Assembly: GCA_934717745.1 (NCBI GenBank)
Contig: CAKUZB010000006.1
Coordinates: forward strand, 62,001 to 126,000
DNA length: 64,000 bases
Reading direction: 5' to 3'
Source: an uncultured Candidatus Melainabacteria bacterium
GTDB taxonomy: Bacteria > Cyanobacteriota > Vampirovibrionia > Gastranaerophilales > Gastranaerophilaceae
The notes beneath the pieces were generated by a model. It was given only the letters and a program-made list of their open reading frames with translations, did no database searches and was not told where the DNA came from. This document shows positions 41,309 through 51,162 of the stretch, in pieces (position 1 is the first letter of the stretch; every line of letters begins with the position of its first letter). The position numbers and the translations under genes were made by a program.

Positions 41309-42943
41309 CTAACCTAATTCATTTTCTTGATTTTTTTCGTCTACAACTTGTTGAAGAACTGTTGTCATAATATTCAAAAATTCTTCAGGATTTTCATTCG
41401 ACAATTTTTTTAATTCTTCTAATGATTTTTTATCTTTTACTTCAACCTTTGATAATGCTTGTTTTGTGCCTTCCATAAACGATTTTACAGCATCACGTTC
41501 ACGAGTAGAATATTTCATAGCCTGATTTACACTACCTTTTGTTGCACTCAAAATTTCTTTGATTACATCGTCATTAGGGCTGATATTTCTAAACACGAAC
41601 GAAATCAACATTCTTGGAATAATTTGATTTGTTGCCCAATTTCCTTTTTTCAATTTTTCAGACGTCAAACCTAAAATTGTATCAGAGGCAACTTCTTTGC
41701 CTTGTTCTAAAATCTGGTCTAAAAACTCATAACCGGTGTCAAAGGCAGGAACTACAGAGCCTAAAACTCCTGATGCAAGTTTTTCCGCACCACTAATTGA
41801 TGCTGAGCGTACAAGTTTTTTAAAGTTTTTGCTATCTAATGCGTCCTCTTTATCGCTACTTAATTTATCAGAACCGTCTACTAAAATTTTGATGCCCATT
41901 GTTGTTGCAGATTTTGCTACAATTTGTGCAAACCCCATTTCAGGAGCAACCAATAATGTCAAAGCCGACAATACAGAACGAGTCGCACCTCTTACTGCTG
42001 CTGCCCCAATTTCTTGAGAACGATTGTATTTATCAACTCTTTCTTGAATGTCATTTGTATGACCATAAGCATGTTCATAAGAGTCATCATATTCTTTTTG
42101 CAACTCCTGTAATGTTTTTCCAGCACGAACATTTTTTGCAGTAGTTTTCATTGTTTCATCTAAAAATTCCGCCATGACTCCATAAGCATTATATTTTTCT
42201 TCCATAGACATTTTTTCAGTGTCCATACCTGAAGCCTTTAAAGTACCGTCTAAAGTTTCTTTTGAACCAATAATTGATACTAACGATTTTTCCATATTTT
42301 CAAAAATTTGTTCTTTTGGAGTTGTATGATACAAATATGGAACAGAACCTGTCGTTGCGTAATAGTTTATTTTTTTCTCAACTTTATCTTGAAGTTTTCC
42401 GTTATTTTCTTTAAATACAGTCAAATCATCAGACAATTTTTTAGACACTATGTCAGACATAGCCTGAGTTGTAACCGCTAATTTAAACTGTTTAACTTTT
42501 TTATTATATTTTGTGATGTTACTATTTTTGTATTCAACACCAAAAATTTCTTGAAACTTTTCAGGGAATTTCTTATCTTTAATTGACTCTTTTAAATCAT
42601 TAATTTGTTGATTGTAAGTATCAATATCTTTTTGAACCAAAACGGCTCTATTTTTTGAATTCCATAAAACACTTACACTATCCGCAACTTTACCTGCCCA
42701 ACCTTCAGATGCCAAATGACCATCTAAAGATAATTGAGCATTTTGTCCAATAGTTTTAAGTGTTTCTGTCGTTTTTTCATACTGTTTTGATTTATTTGAA
42801 CTACCTGTAAAATTAACAGGGCAAGAACGTTCAAAAGTATCAGGCTTTTGAACATAAAGGTTTTGACGAAATCCATTTTGAGATTTCGCATTTGTTACGT
42901 TTTTAGTTGATTTAACTGCATTTAAAGCACTTAAATTAATCAC
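41309..42943 (-). CDS. Tagged protein of unknown function with glycine/alanine-rich hydrophobic core
   Basis: 544 aa from a GTG start. No signal peptide; instead the N-terminus holds KPDTFERSCPVNFTGSSN (about residues 33-50), which combines the tag of the HELGH gene at 765 with an F-x-G motif. Residues about 65-250 are helical. Residues about 320-460 are unusually rich in small and hydrophobic residues (SVLSALTLLVAPEMGFAQIV; SGAEKLASGVLGSVVPAF), suggestive of membrane-inserting helices. Lysine/glutamate-rich tail. No catalytic motif seen; could be an exported effector or pore-like protein. Confidence 0.55.
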   Translation of the reverse strand: MINLSALNAVKSTKNVTNAKSQNGFRQNLYVQKPDTFERSCPVNFTGSSNKSKQYEKTTETLKTIGQNAQLSLDGHLASEGWAGKVADSVSVLWNSKNRAVLVQKDIDTYNQQINDLKESIKDKKFPEKFQEIFGVEYKNSNITKYNKKVKQFKLAVTTQAMSDIVSKKLSDDLTVFKENNGKLQDKVEKKINYYATTGSVPYLYHTTPKEQIFENMEKSLVSIIGSKETLDGTLKASGMDTEKMSMEEKYNAYGVMAEFLDETMKTTAKNVRAGKTLQELQKEYDDSYEHAYGHTNDIQERVDKYNRSQEIGAAAVRGATRSVLSALTLLVAPEMGFAQIVAKSATTMGIKILVDGSDKLSSDKEDALDSKNFKKLVRSASISGAEKLASGVLGSVVPAFDTGYEFLDQILEQGKEVASDTILGLTSEKLKKGNWATNQIIPRMLISFVFRNISPNDDVIKEILSATKGSVNQAMKYSTRERDAVKSFMEGTKQALSKVEVKDKKSLEELKKLSNENPEEFLNIMTTVLQQVVDEKNQENELG

Positions 42944-43086
42944 TATTCGACCCTATTTTTTACTAATTCGAATATATAAAGTACCCTAAATATAATAATT
43001 GCCATGATTTTACCGATTTGTAACAAATCGTAAAGTTATATATTTTGCAAATATTTTTGGTCAATAAATTTTAGATATTAAAAATC

Positions 43087-43115
43087 GGGCGGGTTTTGTT
43101 GAACAAAACCCGCCC
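43087..43115 (-). terminator. GC-rich intrinsic terminator of adenine deaminase gene
   Basis: Perfect 13-bp stem (GGGCGGGTTTTGT and complement) with a TGA loop, 26 bp after the ade stop, followed on the minus strand by ATTTTT. Strikingly GC-rich for this genome. Confidence 0.85.
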
Positions 43116-43140
43116 TACATTTTTTCAATAGTTTTTCAAA

Positions 43141-44874
43141 CTATACATTTACTGTTTCGCAATCGAAAATATCAACAAATTTAAATCCGTTTGTTGAAAA
43201 AATACCTTTATCTGTAATTTTAATTTCCGGAATTACCGGTAATGACAAGAAGCCCATTGTCATAAATGGATCATCTACAACACAGCCGATTTCTTTTGCT
43301 GCTTTATTCAACTGTTCTGATTTTTCAGTAACATAGTTAATATCTTGATCTGACATCAAACCTGCAATTGGCAACGGTAATTTTGCAAGAATTTCACCAT
43401 TTCTAACAACAACTTTACCACCTTGAGATTTTACAAGTTCTTTTTGTGCCAAGAACATATCTTCATCATTTGTACCAATAATAATCATATTGTGTGAATC
43501 ATGAGCAACTGTAGATGCGATAGCACCACATTTAATACCAAAACCTTTTACAAAGCCTTTTCCGATATTTCCACTTGCTTTATGACGTTCCACAACACAA
43601 ATTTTTAAAACATCGTCTTCAACATTTGCTTTTGCAAGTCCGTTTTCAACTTTTACATCTACAACTGTTTCTTTTGTAATCAATTGATGAGGAATCACTT
43701 CAATTGCTTTTACTTTCGAGCCTTTTGCTTCTATTTCAAAACAATTATTTTCTAACCAACCAACATTTACAGAGCCTCTTGTTGTAGGCATAACAAGGTC
43801 TTCCAAAGACTTCAACAATTTACCATTTTGTGCAACAACTTGACCATTTTGGAATACAATTGTTGGTTTTGAAAAATCTTTCATTGATTCAAATACGTTC
43901 AAATCTGCTCTATAACCTGGAGCAATTGCACCCAAATCTTGAATTTTAAAGTATTCCGCAGTGTTCAAACTTGCCATTTGAATTGCTTTAATCGGATTTA
44001 CATTATGCTCAACGGCTCTTTGAACCATTCCGCTAATATGTACCGATAAATCTTCAGGGTGGCGGTCATCTGTTACAAACAATATTTTTCTGTCATTATT
44101 ATGTTGCAAAATTGGCATTAAAGCATCTAAATCTTTTGCGGCAGTACCTTCTCGAACCATAATATACATGCCTTGTCTTAATTTTTCAAGTGCTTGTTGA
44201 GGGTCAGTACATTCATGGTCTGAAGTTACACCACTTGCAATATATGCACAAAGTTCTTTTCCTGAAAGTTGTGGTGCATGACCGTCAACACGTTTTTTAT
44301 GTCTTAATGCAAGGTCAATTTTAGCCATAACATTTTTATCTCTATGAATTACTCCAGGGAAATTCATCATTTCTGCCAGACCCAAAACCCAGTCTTTATC
44401 AATCAATAATGATAAGTCATAAGCATTTAATTCAAACCCTGAAGTTTCAAAATCTGTTGCAGGAACGCAAGACGGTAACATTGTATAAACTCTTAATGGT
44501 AAGTTTTGAGAGGCTTCTCTCATAAAACTAATACCATGTAAGCCCAAAACATTTGAAATTTCGTGCGGGTCAGTAACAACCGTTGTTGTACCTGACGGAA
44601 CAACTGCTTGTGCAAATCTATGTGGCAACATCATTGAACTTTCGATGTGAACATGCCCGTCAATAAAGCCGGGAGTTAAGTATGCACCTTTCAAATCGAT
44701 TACTTCTTCACCCTCATAACCTTCTGCAACACCGGCAATTCTACCATTTACAATTGCGACATCTTGACCTTCAATTATTTCTTCTGTTAAAACATTTACA
44801 ATTTTTGCATTTTTAATTACTAAATCTGCTTTCTTTTCTCCTAAAGCAACTGCAATAAATTCTTCTTGATGCAT
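43141..44874 (-). CDS. ade: Adenine deaminase
   Basis: 577 aa amidohydrolase converting adenine to hypoxanthine and ammonia. Motifs: TPGFIDGHVHIESSMM (metal-binding His-x-His), DPHEISNVLG, the DGHAPQLSGKEL segment, SDHECTDPQQAL, VTDDRHPEDL with the metal Asp, and the C-terminal domain with GFGIKCGAIASTVAHDSHNM and GLMSD that is specific to Ade-type enzymes. Normal length. AAGGA ribosome-binding site; 33 bp after the neighbouring unknown gene on the same strand, so perhaps co-transcribed. Role in purine salvage. Confidence 0.96.
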   Translation of the reverse strand: MHQEEFIAVALGEKKADLVIKNAKIVNVLTEEIIEGQDVAIVNGRIAGVAEGYEGEEVIDLKGAYLTPGFIDGHVHIESSMMLPHRFAQAVVPSGTTTVVTDPHEISNVLGLHGISFMREASQNLPLRVYTMLPSCVPATDFETSGFELNAYDLSLLIDKDWVLGLAEMMNFPGVIHRDKNVMAKIDLALRHKKRVDGHAPQLSGKELCAYIASGVTSDHECTDPQQALEKLRQGMYIMVREGTAAKDLDALMPILQHNNDRKILFVTDDRHPEDLSVHISGMVQRAVEHNVNPIKAIQMASLNTAEYFKIQDLGAIAPGYRADLNVFESMKDFSKPTIVFQNGQVVAQNGKLLKSLEDLVMPTTRGSVNVGWLENNCFEIEAKGSKVKAIEVIPHQLITKETVVDVKVENGLAKANVEDDVLKICVVERHKASGNIGKGFVKGFGIKCGAIASTVAHDSHNMIIIGTNDEDMFLAQKELVKSQGGKVVVRNGEILAKLPLPIAGLMSDQDINYVTEKSEQLNKAAKEIGCVVDDPFMTMGFLSLPVIPEIKITDKGIFSTNGFKFVDIFDCETVNV

Positions 44875-44907
44875 TGTTATCCTTTCATAAAATAATACAT
44901 AAATTTC

Positions 44908-45480
44908 TTATATTTTATCACAAAACTCAAGCAATTCTTCTACTTTACCTGTATGAATTACTTCTTGAATTTTTTCTTCAATCTTGTCAATTTCTTCTTT
45001 GCTAATTTCAGGCAATTTACCCACTAACTGAATTTTGTCTGTCGTATCACATTTTGTAAAACCTTCGTTTTTATCAATAAATTCGACATAAATTTGCAAA
45101 ACATGCATTTTATCCTCATAGAATTTAAAAGGTTTACCTGTATAATATTTTGTATCTCTATCCAGTTTTTTTATAAAATCAAAAATATAGTTAATTTCGC
45201 TCAAAGAAAGTTCTCTGTCGTACTTTTGACCCTCAAACGGATTTTTTTCAATTTTTTCACAGCCTAAAGATTTCAAATAAGTTCCCCAAAGCATACAACC
45301 AACATAAAAACCCGTATGTGCATTTAACAACTCAATAATTCTTTTATAAGTGATTAAAAATTGAATTTTCTTCTGTGCAAAATTCTTTACAGAATTAAGT
45401 TCCGAATACAACAATTCAACATTTGACGGAAAACTTGTCAAACAAGTATAAAACCCCGGATCGAAAACTGCTTTTGACAT
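44908..45480 (-). CDS. Hypothetical protein
   Basis: 190 aa, cytoplasmic, not recognised. Mixed helical: FDPGFYTCLTSFPSNVELLY, then a helix-rich middle (FAQKKIQFLITYKRIIELLN) and an acidic C-terminal amphipathic helix (EISKEEIDKIEEKIQEVIHT). A few cysteines without a metal pattern. Strong AAGGAG ribosome-binding site. Same strand as, and just upstream of, adenine deaminase. Confidence 0.58.
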   Translation of the reverse strand: MSKAVFDPGFYTCLTSFPSNVELLYSELNSVKNFAQKKIQFLITYKRIIELLNAHTGFYVGCMLWGTYLKSLGCEKIEKNPFEGQKYDRELSLSEINYIFDFIKKLDRDTKYYTGKPFKFYEDKMHVLQIYVEFIDKNEGFTKCDTTDKIQLVGKLPEISKEEIDKIEEKIQEVIHTGKVEELLEFCDKI

Positions 45481-45533
45481 AATAACTCCTTTTTGAAAAT
45501 TATAGCATAAGATTTTTTCAAAAGAAAATTATT

Positions 45534-46925
45534 TTATCTATTTAAAAGAATTTCCATGCCTGCAAGAAAATAACTTTTAATTTCATACAAAGAACGAATT
45601 TTGAAAAGCATTTTCAAAATATATAAAGGTCTTAAATAGAAAGATTTTACTGCTAATTTATGTAACTCAAGAACTCTTTCTTTTGATAAAGAGTACGTAT
45701 CCAAAATAGGTTGATAATAAGCATTATCAAAGTTTTCAATATCTTCATGAAGTTCTTTTATTGCATAATTATAAAATCTTGTTCCTGGAAGCGGTGTTGC
45801 AGTATAAAAACTTACGAAATCAGTATCCAATTCAATTGCAAAATCAATTGTCGCATGTGCAGTTTCTTCATCTTCCCATGGTAAACCTAAAACAAAGTAA
45901 TTATAAATTTTTATTTTCGCATTTTTAAAGGCTTTAACTGTATCCCTAATATCGTTTAGAGTAATATTTTTGCCGATTTTATCAAGGATAAATTGCGAAC
46001 CACTTTCAGAGCCAATACTAACAAGCCTACAACCTGCTTTATACATCAATTTTGCCATTCTTTCATCGGCAGTATCAGCCCTGGTATTTGCAGACCAAGT
46101 AAATTTTAAACCACTTTTGATAATTTTTTCGCATAAATGTACTGTCCACTCACGATCCTGATTAAAAATATCTGACCAAAAAATAAAGTTTTTAATCTTA
46201 TATTTTGTCATACATTCACGAATTTCAGCAATAATATTATCCGCAGAACGCATTCTAACCTTACTTCCAGAAGTTGGAGTCGCAAGACAAAAATAACAAT
46301 GATGAGGACAACCTCTTGAAACCTTAATAACCGCTTGAACTTTATTGTTATCCGGTCTGCGATAAATTGTATTATCAATCAAATGACGTGCAGGAAACGG
46401 AAGTTCATCTAAATTTTTAATAAAAGGTCTTACACCTGAAAACTTAACAACAAAACCTTCTCTATACCATAAACCCAAAATATCTTTAGGTTCTTTTTCA
46501 CTCTCTAAAAGTTCTTTTAAAGTTTCTTCAGGTTCACCATGAAGAATATATGTAATTGCCTTATGTTTAAGCATTATTTCTGAGTTTTTAGTTAAGAAAA
46601 TTGCACCTTTTGCGATGTTTATAATTTTTGGCAAAACTTTTTTTGCAGTCGTAAAACATTCCAAATCACTATTTAATGTTGGCGTTGCAATATTTGCTAA
46701 AAGATAATCAGGTTTGATTTCTTTTAAATCTTTTTCAAAATCACCACCAAGACTATAATCTCTAATATGTGCTTCCAGTCCTGCTTTTTCAGCAACAGCA
46801 GCAAGATATAATAAGTCTGTAGGTGGAAGTGGCGGAATTACCAACAACTCTTTTGTAGGTTGCTGACATCTGTCTTCTCTGTTCATTACAGGTGATTTAG
46901 GATAAATAAGTAAAATCTTTTTCAT
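45534..46925 (-). CDS. B12-binding-domain radical SAM protein
   Basis: 463 aa. Residues 1-150 look like a cobalamin-binding fold (KILLIYPKSP, PPLPPTDLLYLAAVAEKAGL, DYLLANIATPTLNSDLECF). The radical SAM core follows with the cluster motif SRGCPHHCYFC near residue 205, then IIAEIRECM, FWSDIFNQD, CRLVSIGSESGSQ and NYFVLGLPWEDEET. Such proteins methylate or rearrange unactivated carbons in lipids, hopanoids or natural products; the HEAT-like tail gives no substrate. An AT-rich start region lacks a Shine-Dalgarno. Confidence 0.85.
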   Translation of the reverse strand: MKKILLIYPKSPVMNREDRCQQPTKELLVIPPLPPTDLLYLAAVAEKAGLEAHIRDYSLGGDFEKDLKEIKPDYLLANIATPTLNSDLECFTTAKKVLPKIINIAKGAIFLTKNSEIMLKHKAITYILHGEPEETLKELLESEKEPKDILGLWYREGFVVKFSGVRPFIKNLDELPFPARHLIDNTIYRRPDNNKVQAVIKVSRGCPHHCYFCLATPTSGSKVRMRSADNIIAEIRECMTKYKIKNFIFWSDIFNQDREWTVHLCEKIIKSGLKFTWSANTRADTADERMAKLMYKAGCRLVSIGSESGSQFILDKIGKNITLNDIRDTVKAFKNAKIKIYNYFVLGLPWEDEETAHATIDFAIELDTDFVSFYTATPLPGTRFYNYAIKELHEDIENFDNAYYQPILDTYSLSKERVLELHKLAVKSFYLRPLYILKMLFKIRSLYEIKSYFLAGMEILLNR

Positions 46926-46969
46926 AATAAGAATATTTTATAATAAAAACACTTTTCATGGAATTTTAA

Positions 46970-47968
46970 TTATTTTATAATTTTCAATTTTATTAAAACA
47001 AAAGTTATAAAATCACATATTGCTAAAGCGAATAATATTAATAAAACAACCCACATAACGACTATTGCTGATTTATAAAGCAACATATTGCCGGAATTTT
47101 CAGCATATCTTGCAGTATATTTTAATGTATTTTTTACAAAAGGAAACCATATAGCCAAAATGAATGTTAGTATAACCATTTTGTCTACATGTGGTTTTAC
47201 AATTTTATCTACAATAGGTTTTAAAAATTTATTTTTGTATCTTGTTTTTAACTTGTAATATTTTGTAGACATTTTTATTGCTTGATAAAGATTTTCTTTA
47301 TACAAAGCGTAGTCAGGATTTAATTCTATGGCTTTAATAAAATATTTTTTAGCACTTTCAGGTTCGCCATTTTGTACTAAAAAATTACCATAATTATTTA
47401 GTGTTGTTTCATCTTCGTCATCAAGTTCAAGGGCTTTTTTATATTCTTCGTTTGCTTCATAAGTTTTTTCTAAACCAAACAAAACATCTGCATAAAGTCT
47501 TTGGTAATCCACTGTTTTACGATATTGATTAACTAAACTTTTTACAATTGGTTCTGCCTGATAATAATCTCTCTCTTTATGTACCAAATAATCAGCCCAA
47601 TAATATTTTGCTATTGGATTTTCCGGATTAACCTCAATCGATTTTTTATAACAATCCTCGGTTTTCTTCAAATTACCCAACATTTCATAACAAAAACCTA
47701 ATTCGGCATAAGCCAAACCAGTATAAATATTATTTACTTCAAGTGCTTTTTCAAAATACGGAATAGCCTTTTTATATTCATAATTTTCTCTGTAACTACA
47801 ACCAACCATAATGTAGGCATAATCACAATCTGGATAAAGGGTAATTATATCAAAAAATTTATTAAGTCTTTCTTCTCCTGTCAAATCTAAAGCATCTTTA
47901 ATTAATCTATCACATTCTTCGTTATAGATTTCTACGTGTTCTTGTTCTTTGTTTTCCACATCTGTCAT
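46970..47968 (-). CDS. TPR protein with two C-terminal membrane helices
   Basis: 332 aa. About five TPR units occupy residues 20-225 (for example KAIPYFEKALEVNNIYTGLA, AYAELGFCYEMLGNLKKTED, AKKYFIKAIELNPDYALYKE). Two hydrophobic helices near the end (about 265-282 and 303-330) anchor it with the TPR part probably in the cytoplasm. It begins 3 bp after the stop of rel and so is co-translated with it; whether it influences (p)ppGpp signalling is unknown. Confidence 0.8.
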   Translation of the reverse strand: MTDVENKEQEHVEIYNEECDRLIKDALDLTGEERLNKFFDIITLYPDCDYAYIMVGCSYRENYEYKKAIPYFEKALEVNNIYTGLAYAELGFCYEMLGNLKKTEDCYKKSIEVNPENPIAKYYWADYLVHKERDYYQAEPIVKSLVNQYRKTVDYQRLYADVLFGLEKTYEANEEYKKALELDDEDETTLNNYGNFLVQNGEPESAKKYFIKAIELNPDYALYKENLYQAIKMSTKYYKLKTRYKNKFLKPIVDKIVKPHVDKMVILTFILAIWFPFVKNTLKYTARYAENSGNMLLYKSAIVVMWVVLLILFALAICDFITFVLIKLKIIK

Positions 47969-47971
47969 AAA

Positions 47972-50185
47972 TTAATTATTCTTAGATTTTTTGTTTTTCT
48001 TTGGTGCATTTTTTTTACTGAATTGTTGTGGTGCGTGCGAAAATGAAGTTTGAATACGTTTTACACTAATTACATCAGGTAAAGATTGCAAACTTGCAAT
48101 AACTTTTCTTAAAGTATTAATATTATCTAACTCAATACCTAATTCAACAATACCGATATTATTTTGTTTTGTTTTAACATTTGCGTAATTAATATTTGTA
48201 TTATTATCAGAAACAGATGCAATAATATCTTTTAATAAACCTTGTTTTTCTTGAGTTTCCACCCTAATTGTAGTACTGTAAGTCTTACTTGTAGGATTAT
48301 TTGTCCATTTAATGTCAATTAATCTTTCAGGGTCAACATCTTCAAGAGTTTTACAATCTAATCTGTGAATAGAAACACCTTTTGAACGAGTTACAACCCC
48401 TACAATCGGCTCTCCTGGAATTGGAGAACAACATCTTGCAAACGAATACAACAACCCGTCTAAACCAACAACGTCTTTTGCAGAAGATTTTTTTCTTGGT
48501 TGTGGTGTTGATTCAGGAGTTCTTGTTGAATCAACAGGTTTTTTTAATTTATTAATAATCTTATTTACTGTTGTTTCGCCATAACCCAATGCAGCAAATA
48601 AATCTTCTGCTGACACGTAATTCATTTGTTTTGCAACTGTTTCAAACTCACCATTTTTTACATATTCATCAAATACTGATTTTGTAAGTTCATGCTCAAG
48701 ATTGTTTTTACCAAGTTCAACGTGATCTTCACGTTTGTTCTTCTTAAACCATTGTCTAATCTTTTGTCCGGCTTGTTTTGTTACTACAAAATTCAACCAA
48801 TCAAGTCTTGGTGCCGGTTGTTTTGATGTCAAAATTTCAACAATATCACCGTTTTTCAATTTTGTATCAAGTGGAACAATTCTACCGTTTACCAAAGCAC
48901 CAACTGTTTTATGACCGACTTCAGAATGGATACGATATGCAAAATCCACCGGAGTAGCCTTTTTTGGCAAATCATAAACATCTCCGTTTGGTGTAAATGC
49001 AAATACTTGGTCTGAGAAAATATCTAATTTTACAGAATTTACATAATCTTCTGCATTTGTCATATCCTGATTGTATTCAACCATTTTTCTCATCCAAGAG
49101 AATTGTAAATCCTCTGCATGATTTGCTTTTTGCGAACCTTTCTCTTTATATCTCCAGTGTGCCGCAACCCCGTATTCAGCAACCTCATGCATTTTATGTG
49201 TTCTAATTTGAACTTCTAAAGGACGCATTTTAGGACCAATTACAGAAGTATGAAGTGATTGATATAAATTGCCTTTGGGCATTGCTATATAATCTTTAAA
49301 ACGTCCCGGAATTGGTTTAAATTGCGAGTGAATTAAACCTAAAACTTCATAACATTCTTTTTCTGTATCAACAATTACACGCACCGCAGTAATGTCATAA
49401 AGGTCATGGAAAGAAATATTCAATCTTTTCATTTTACTGTAAATGCTGTAATAATGCTTTGCACGACCTGTAATTTGTGCGTTAATTCCGTTTGCTTTAA
49501 CGTCTTTTGCAATTTTATCCATCAAAACTTTTACTGTAGATTCTCGTTCAGCCTTAGTTTCAGCAACTAATTGAACAATTTCATAATATTTTTCAGGATT
49601 AATATATCGCAAAGATAAATCTTCTAATTCTGCTTTAACTTTACCGATACCTAAACGGTTTGCAAGAGGGGCAAAAACATCTAAAGTTTCTTGTGCAATT
49701 CTTTTTTGTTTATCAGAACGCATAAAATTTAACGTACGCATATTATGTAGTCTATCAGCAAGTTTTAAGAAAATAATTCTTATATCACTTGCCATTGCAA
49801 TAAACATTTTGCGAAAATTTTCAGCCTGACGTTCCTCTTTTGAATTAAAGTGATACTTACCAAGTTTTGTAACCCCTTGAACAAGTGATAAAACATCATC
49901 ACCAAATTCTTTTTGCAATTCTTCCGGAGTTGTTTCAGTATCCTCTAAAACATCGTGTAAAAAAGCAGCCATAACCGTATGAGTATCGACCTTTAAGCCG
50001 ATTAAAATTTTTGCGACTTCAACAGGGTGAATAATATATGGTTCATCTGAAACTCTGCGTTGGTCTTTATGTTTTTCCCTTGCAAAAAGAAAAGCCTTTT
50101 TAATCAACGCTTGGTCTTCTTCAGAACGCTCTGTGATTGAAGATTGGATTTCATCAAATAATGCTAAAGTATCAATATCACTCAT
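47972..50185 (-). CDS. rel: Bifunctional (p)ppGpp synthetase/hydrolase Rel (RelA/SpoT family)
   Basis: 737 aa. Domain order: HD hydrolase (DEPYIIHPVEVAKIL, AAFLHDVLEDTETT, KLADRLHNMRTL), synthetase (GRAKHYYSIYSKM, DITAVRVIV, KDYIAMPKGNLYQSLHTSV, VQIRTHKMHEVAEYGVAAHW), TGS (VFAFTPNGDVYDLPK), a helical/zinc-finger segment with FARCCSPIPGEPIVGVVTRS, and a C-terminal ACT domain. The HD motif is intact, so both making and breaking (p)ppGpp is expected. Divergent from the DUF167 gene with overlapping promoters in a 50-bp gap. First gene of an operon with the TPR membrane protein. Confidence 0.96.
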   Translation of the reverse strand: MSDIDTLALFDEIQSSITERSEEDQALIKKAFLFAREKHKDQRRVSDEPYIIHPVEVAKILIGLKVDTHTVMAAFLHDVLEDTETTPEELQKEFGDDVLSLVQGVTKLGKYHFNSKEERQAENFRKMFIAMASDIRIIFLKLADRLHNMRTLNFMRSDKQKRIAQETLDVFAPLANRLGIGKVKAELEDLSLRYINPEKYYEIVQLVAETKAERESTVKVLMDKIAKDVKANGINAQITGRAKHYYSIYSKMKRLNISFHDLYDITAVRVIVDTEKECYEVLGLIHSQFKPIPGRFKDYIAMPKGNLYQSLHTSVIGPKMRPLEVQIRTHKMHEVAEYGVAAHWRYKEKGSQKANHAEDLQFSWMRKMVEYNQDMTNAEDYVNSVKLDIFSDQVFAFTPNGDVYDLPKKATPVDFAYRIHSEVGHKTVGALVNGRIVPLDTKLKNGDIVEILTSKQPAPRLDWLNFVVTKQAGQKIRQWFKKNKREDHVELGKNNLEHELTKSVFDEYVKNGEFETVAKQMNYVSAEDLFAALGYGETTVNKIINKLKKPVDSTRTPESTPQPRKKSSAKDVVGLDGLLYSFARCCSPIPGEPIVGVVTRSKGVSIHRLDCKTLEDVDPERLIDIKWTNNPTSKTYSTTIRVETQEKQGLLKDIIASVSDNNTNINYANVKTKQNNIGIVELGIELDNINTLRKVIASLQSLPDVISVKRIQTSFSHAPQQFSKKNAPKKNKKSKNN

Positions 50186-50235
50186 GGTATAATTATTTTA
50201 CTCGTATTTATCTATTTTTACAAGAGGTAATTTTT

Positions 50236-50511
50236 ATGGCTGAAGATTCTTTAATAATCAAGTTAAAAATTTCACCAAACGCAAGCAAAAATGAAATTAT
50301 AAAAAACGATACAGAAATTAAGGTAAAAATTACTGCCCAACCTATAGAAAATAAGGCAAACAAAGCATTAATAGAGTTTTTGTCAAAGAAATTAAAAATC
50401 GCAAAATCAAACATTGAAATTGTAAAGGGCGAAACTTCAAAAGAAAAAACTTTATTATTTAAAAATATATCCTCTGATAAGACGGTAGAAATCAAATCAC
50501 TTTTAACGTAA
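50236..50511 (+). CDS. DUF167/YggU-family protein
   Basis: 91 aa from the ATG at 50236 with AAGAGGT upstream; a longer in-frame reading back to 50137 runs into rel and is not family-like. Signature IKLKISPNASKNEII, VKITAQPIENKANKALIEFL and IEIVKGETSKEKTL matches the small YggU/DUF167 fold of unknown function found next to envelope or ribosome genes in many bacteria. First of three short plus-strand genes. Confidence 0.88.
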   Translation: MAEDSLIIKLKISPNASKNEIIKNDTEIKVKITAQPIENKANKALIEFLSKKLKIAKSNIEIVKGETSKEKTLLFKNISSDKTVEIKSLLT

Positions 50512-50543
50512 AATAAGAAAAAAGAGTATAAATTGAGGTAGTA

Positions 50544-50864
50544 ATGGAAGAAAAAAAACCGCAACACAAACGTTGGTATGACCTAGACCCTACAGTAAGT
50601 TCAGCCGTAAGTCTTATGGAAAAAGCCGACGAAAAAACACAATTAGAATGTGCTTACATAATTATCGACAAAGCAAAAGATTATGGCGTAAAAATTACAG
50701 AAAACGACTTATCAGAAGCCTTTAACTACCTATTTAGACGTTGGTACGATAAAAATAAACAAATACACGATGCTTTTGAATATTTAAAAGAATCACCTTA
50801 CGATGTTCAAATTGGTATTGCTTTGGATATTATAGAAAAATTACAAAACGGAACAGAAGCCTAA
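50544..50864 (+). CDS. RWYDLDPT-family small protein, copy 1
   Basis: 106 aa, not recognised. All-helical, charged. Begins with a KP-rich leader then KRWYDLDPTVSSAVSLMEKA, and a second aromatic block FRRWYDKNKQIHDAFEYLKE; ends with a helix IALDIIEKLQNG. GAGGT ribosome-binding site. The next gene is a clear paralog (roughly 55-60% identical by eye), 4 bp downstream, so this is a tandem duplication kept in one operon. Confidence 0.68.
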   Translation: MEEKKPQHKRWYDLDPTVSSAVSLMEKADEKTQLECAYIIIDKAKDYGVKITENDLSEAFNYLFRRWYDKNKQIHDAFEYLKESPYDVQIGIALDIIEKLQNGTEA

Positions 50865-50868
50865 AATT

Positions 50869-51162
50869 ATGCAAAAACGTTGGTATGACTTAGACCCCAC
50901 AGTAAGTTTAGCCGTAAGTCTTATGAAAAATGCAAATGACCAAACTCAACTGCAATGTGCGGATTATATTATTAGCAAAGCCAAAAGTTTTGGAGTAAAA
51001 ACAAAAGAAAATGCCTTAAATGAGGCATTTACGTATATTTTAAGACGTTGGTACGATAAAGACAAACGCATTCAAGAAGCATTTGACTATTTTAAGTCTG
51101 CACCGACTGAAATACAACGTGAAATTGCTTTAGATTTAATTGAAGTCTTGCAAATTTGCTAA
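50869..51162 (+). CDS. RWYDLDPT-family small protein, copy 2
   Basis: 97 aa paralog of the preceding gene: QKRWYDLDPTVSLAVSLMKN, LRRWYDKDKRIQEAFDYFKS and IALDLIEVLQIC at the C-terminus. The invariant residues (both R-W-Y-D blocks, TQL-x-C-A, KAK-x-x-GVK, EAF-x-Y) mark a compact four-helix domain with a conserved cysteine. It has no Shine-Dalgarno of its own and starts 4 bp after copy 1, implying coupled translation. Its end overlaps the convergent secreted-protein gene by 4 bp. Confidence 0.68.
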   Translation: MQKRWYDLDPTVSLAVSLMKNANDQTQLQCADYIISKAKSFGVKTKENALNEAFTYILRRWYDKDKRIQEAFDYFKSAPTEIQREIALDLIEVLQIC

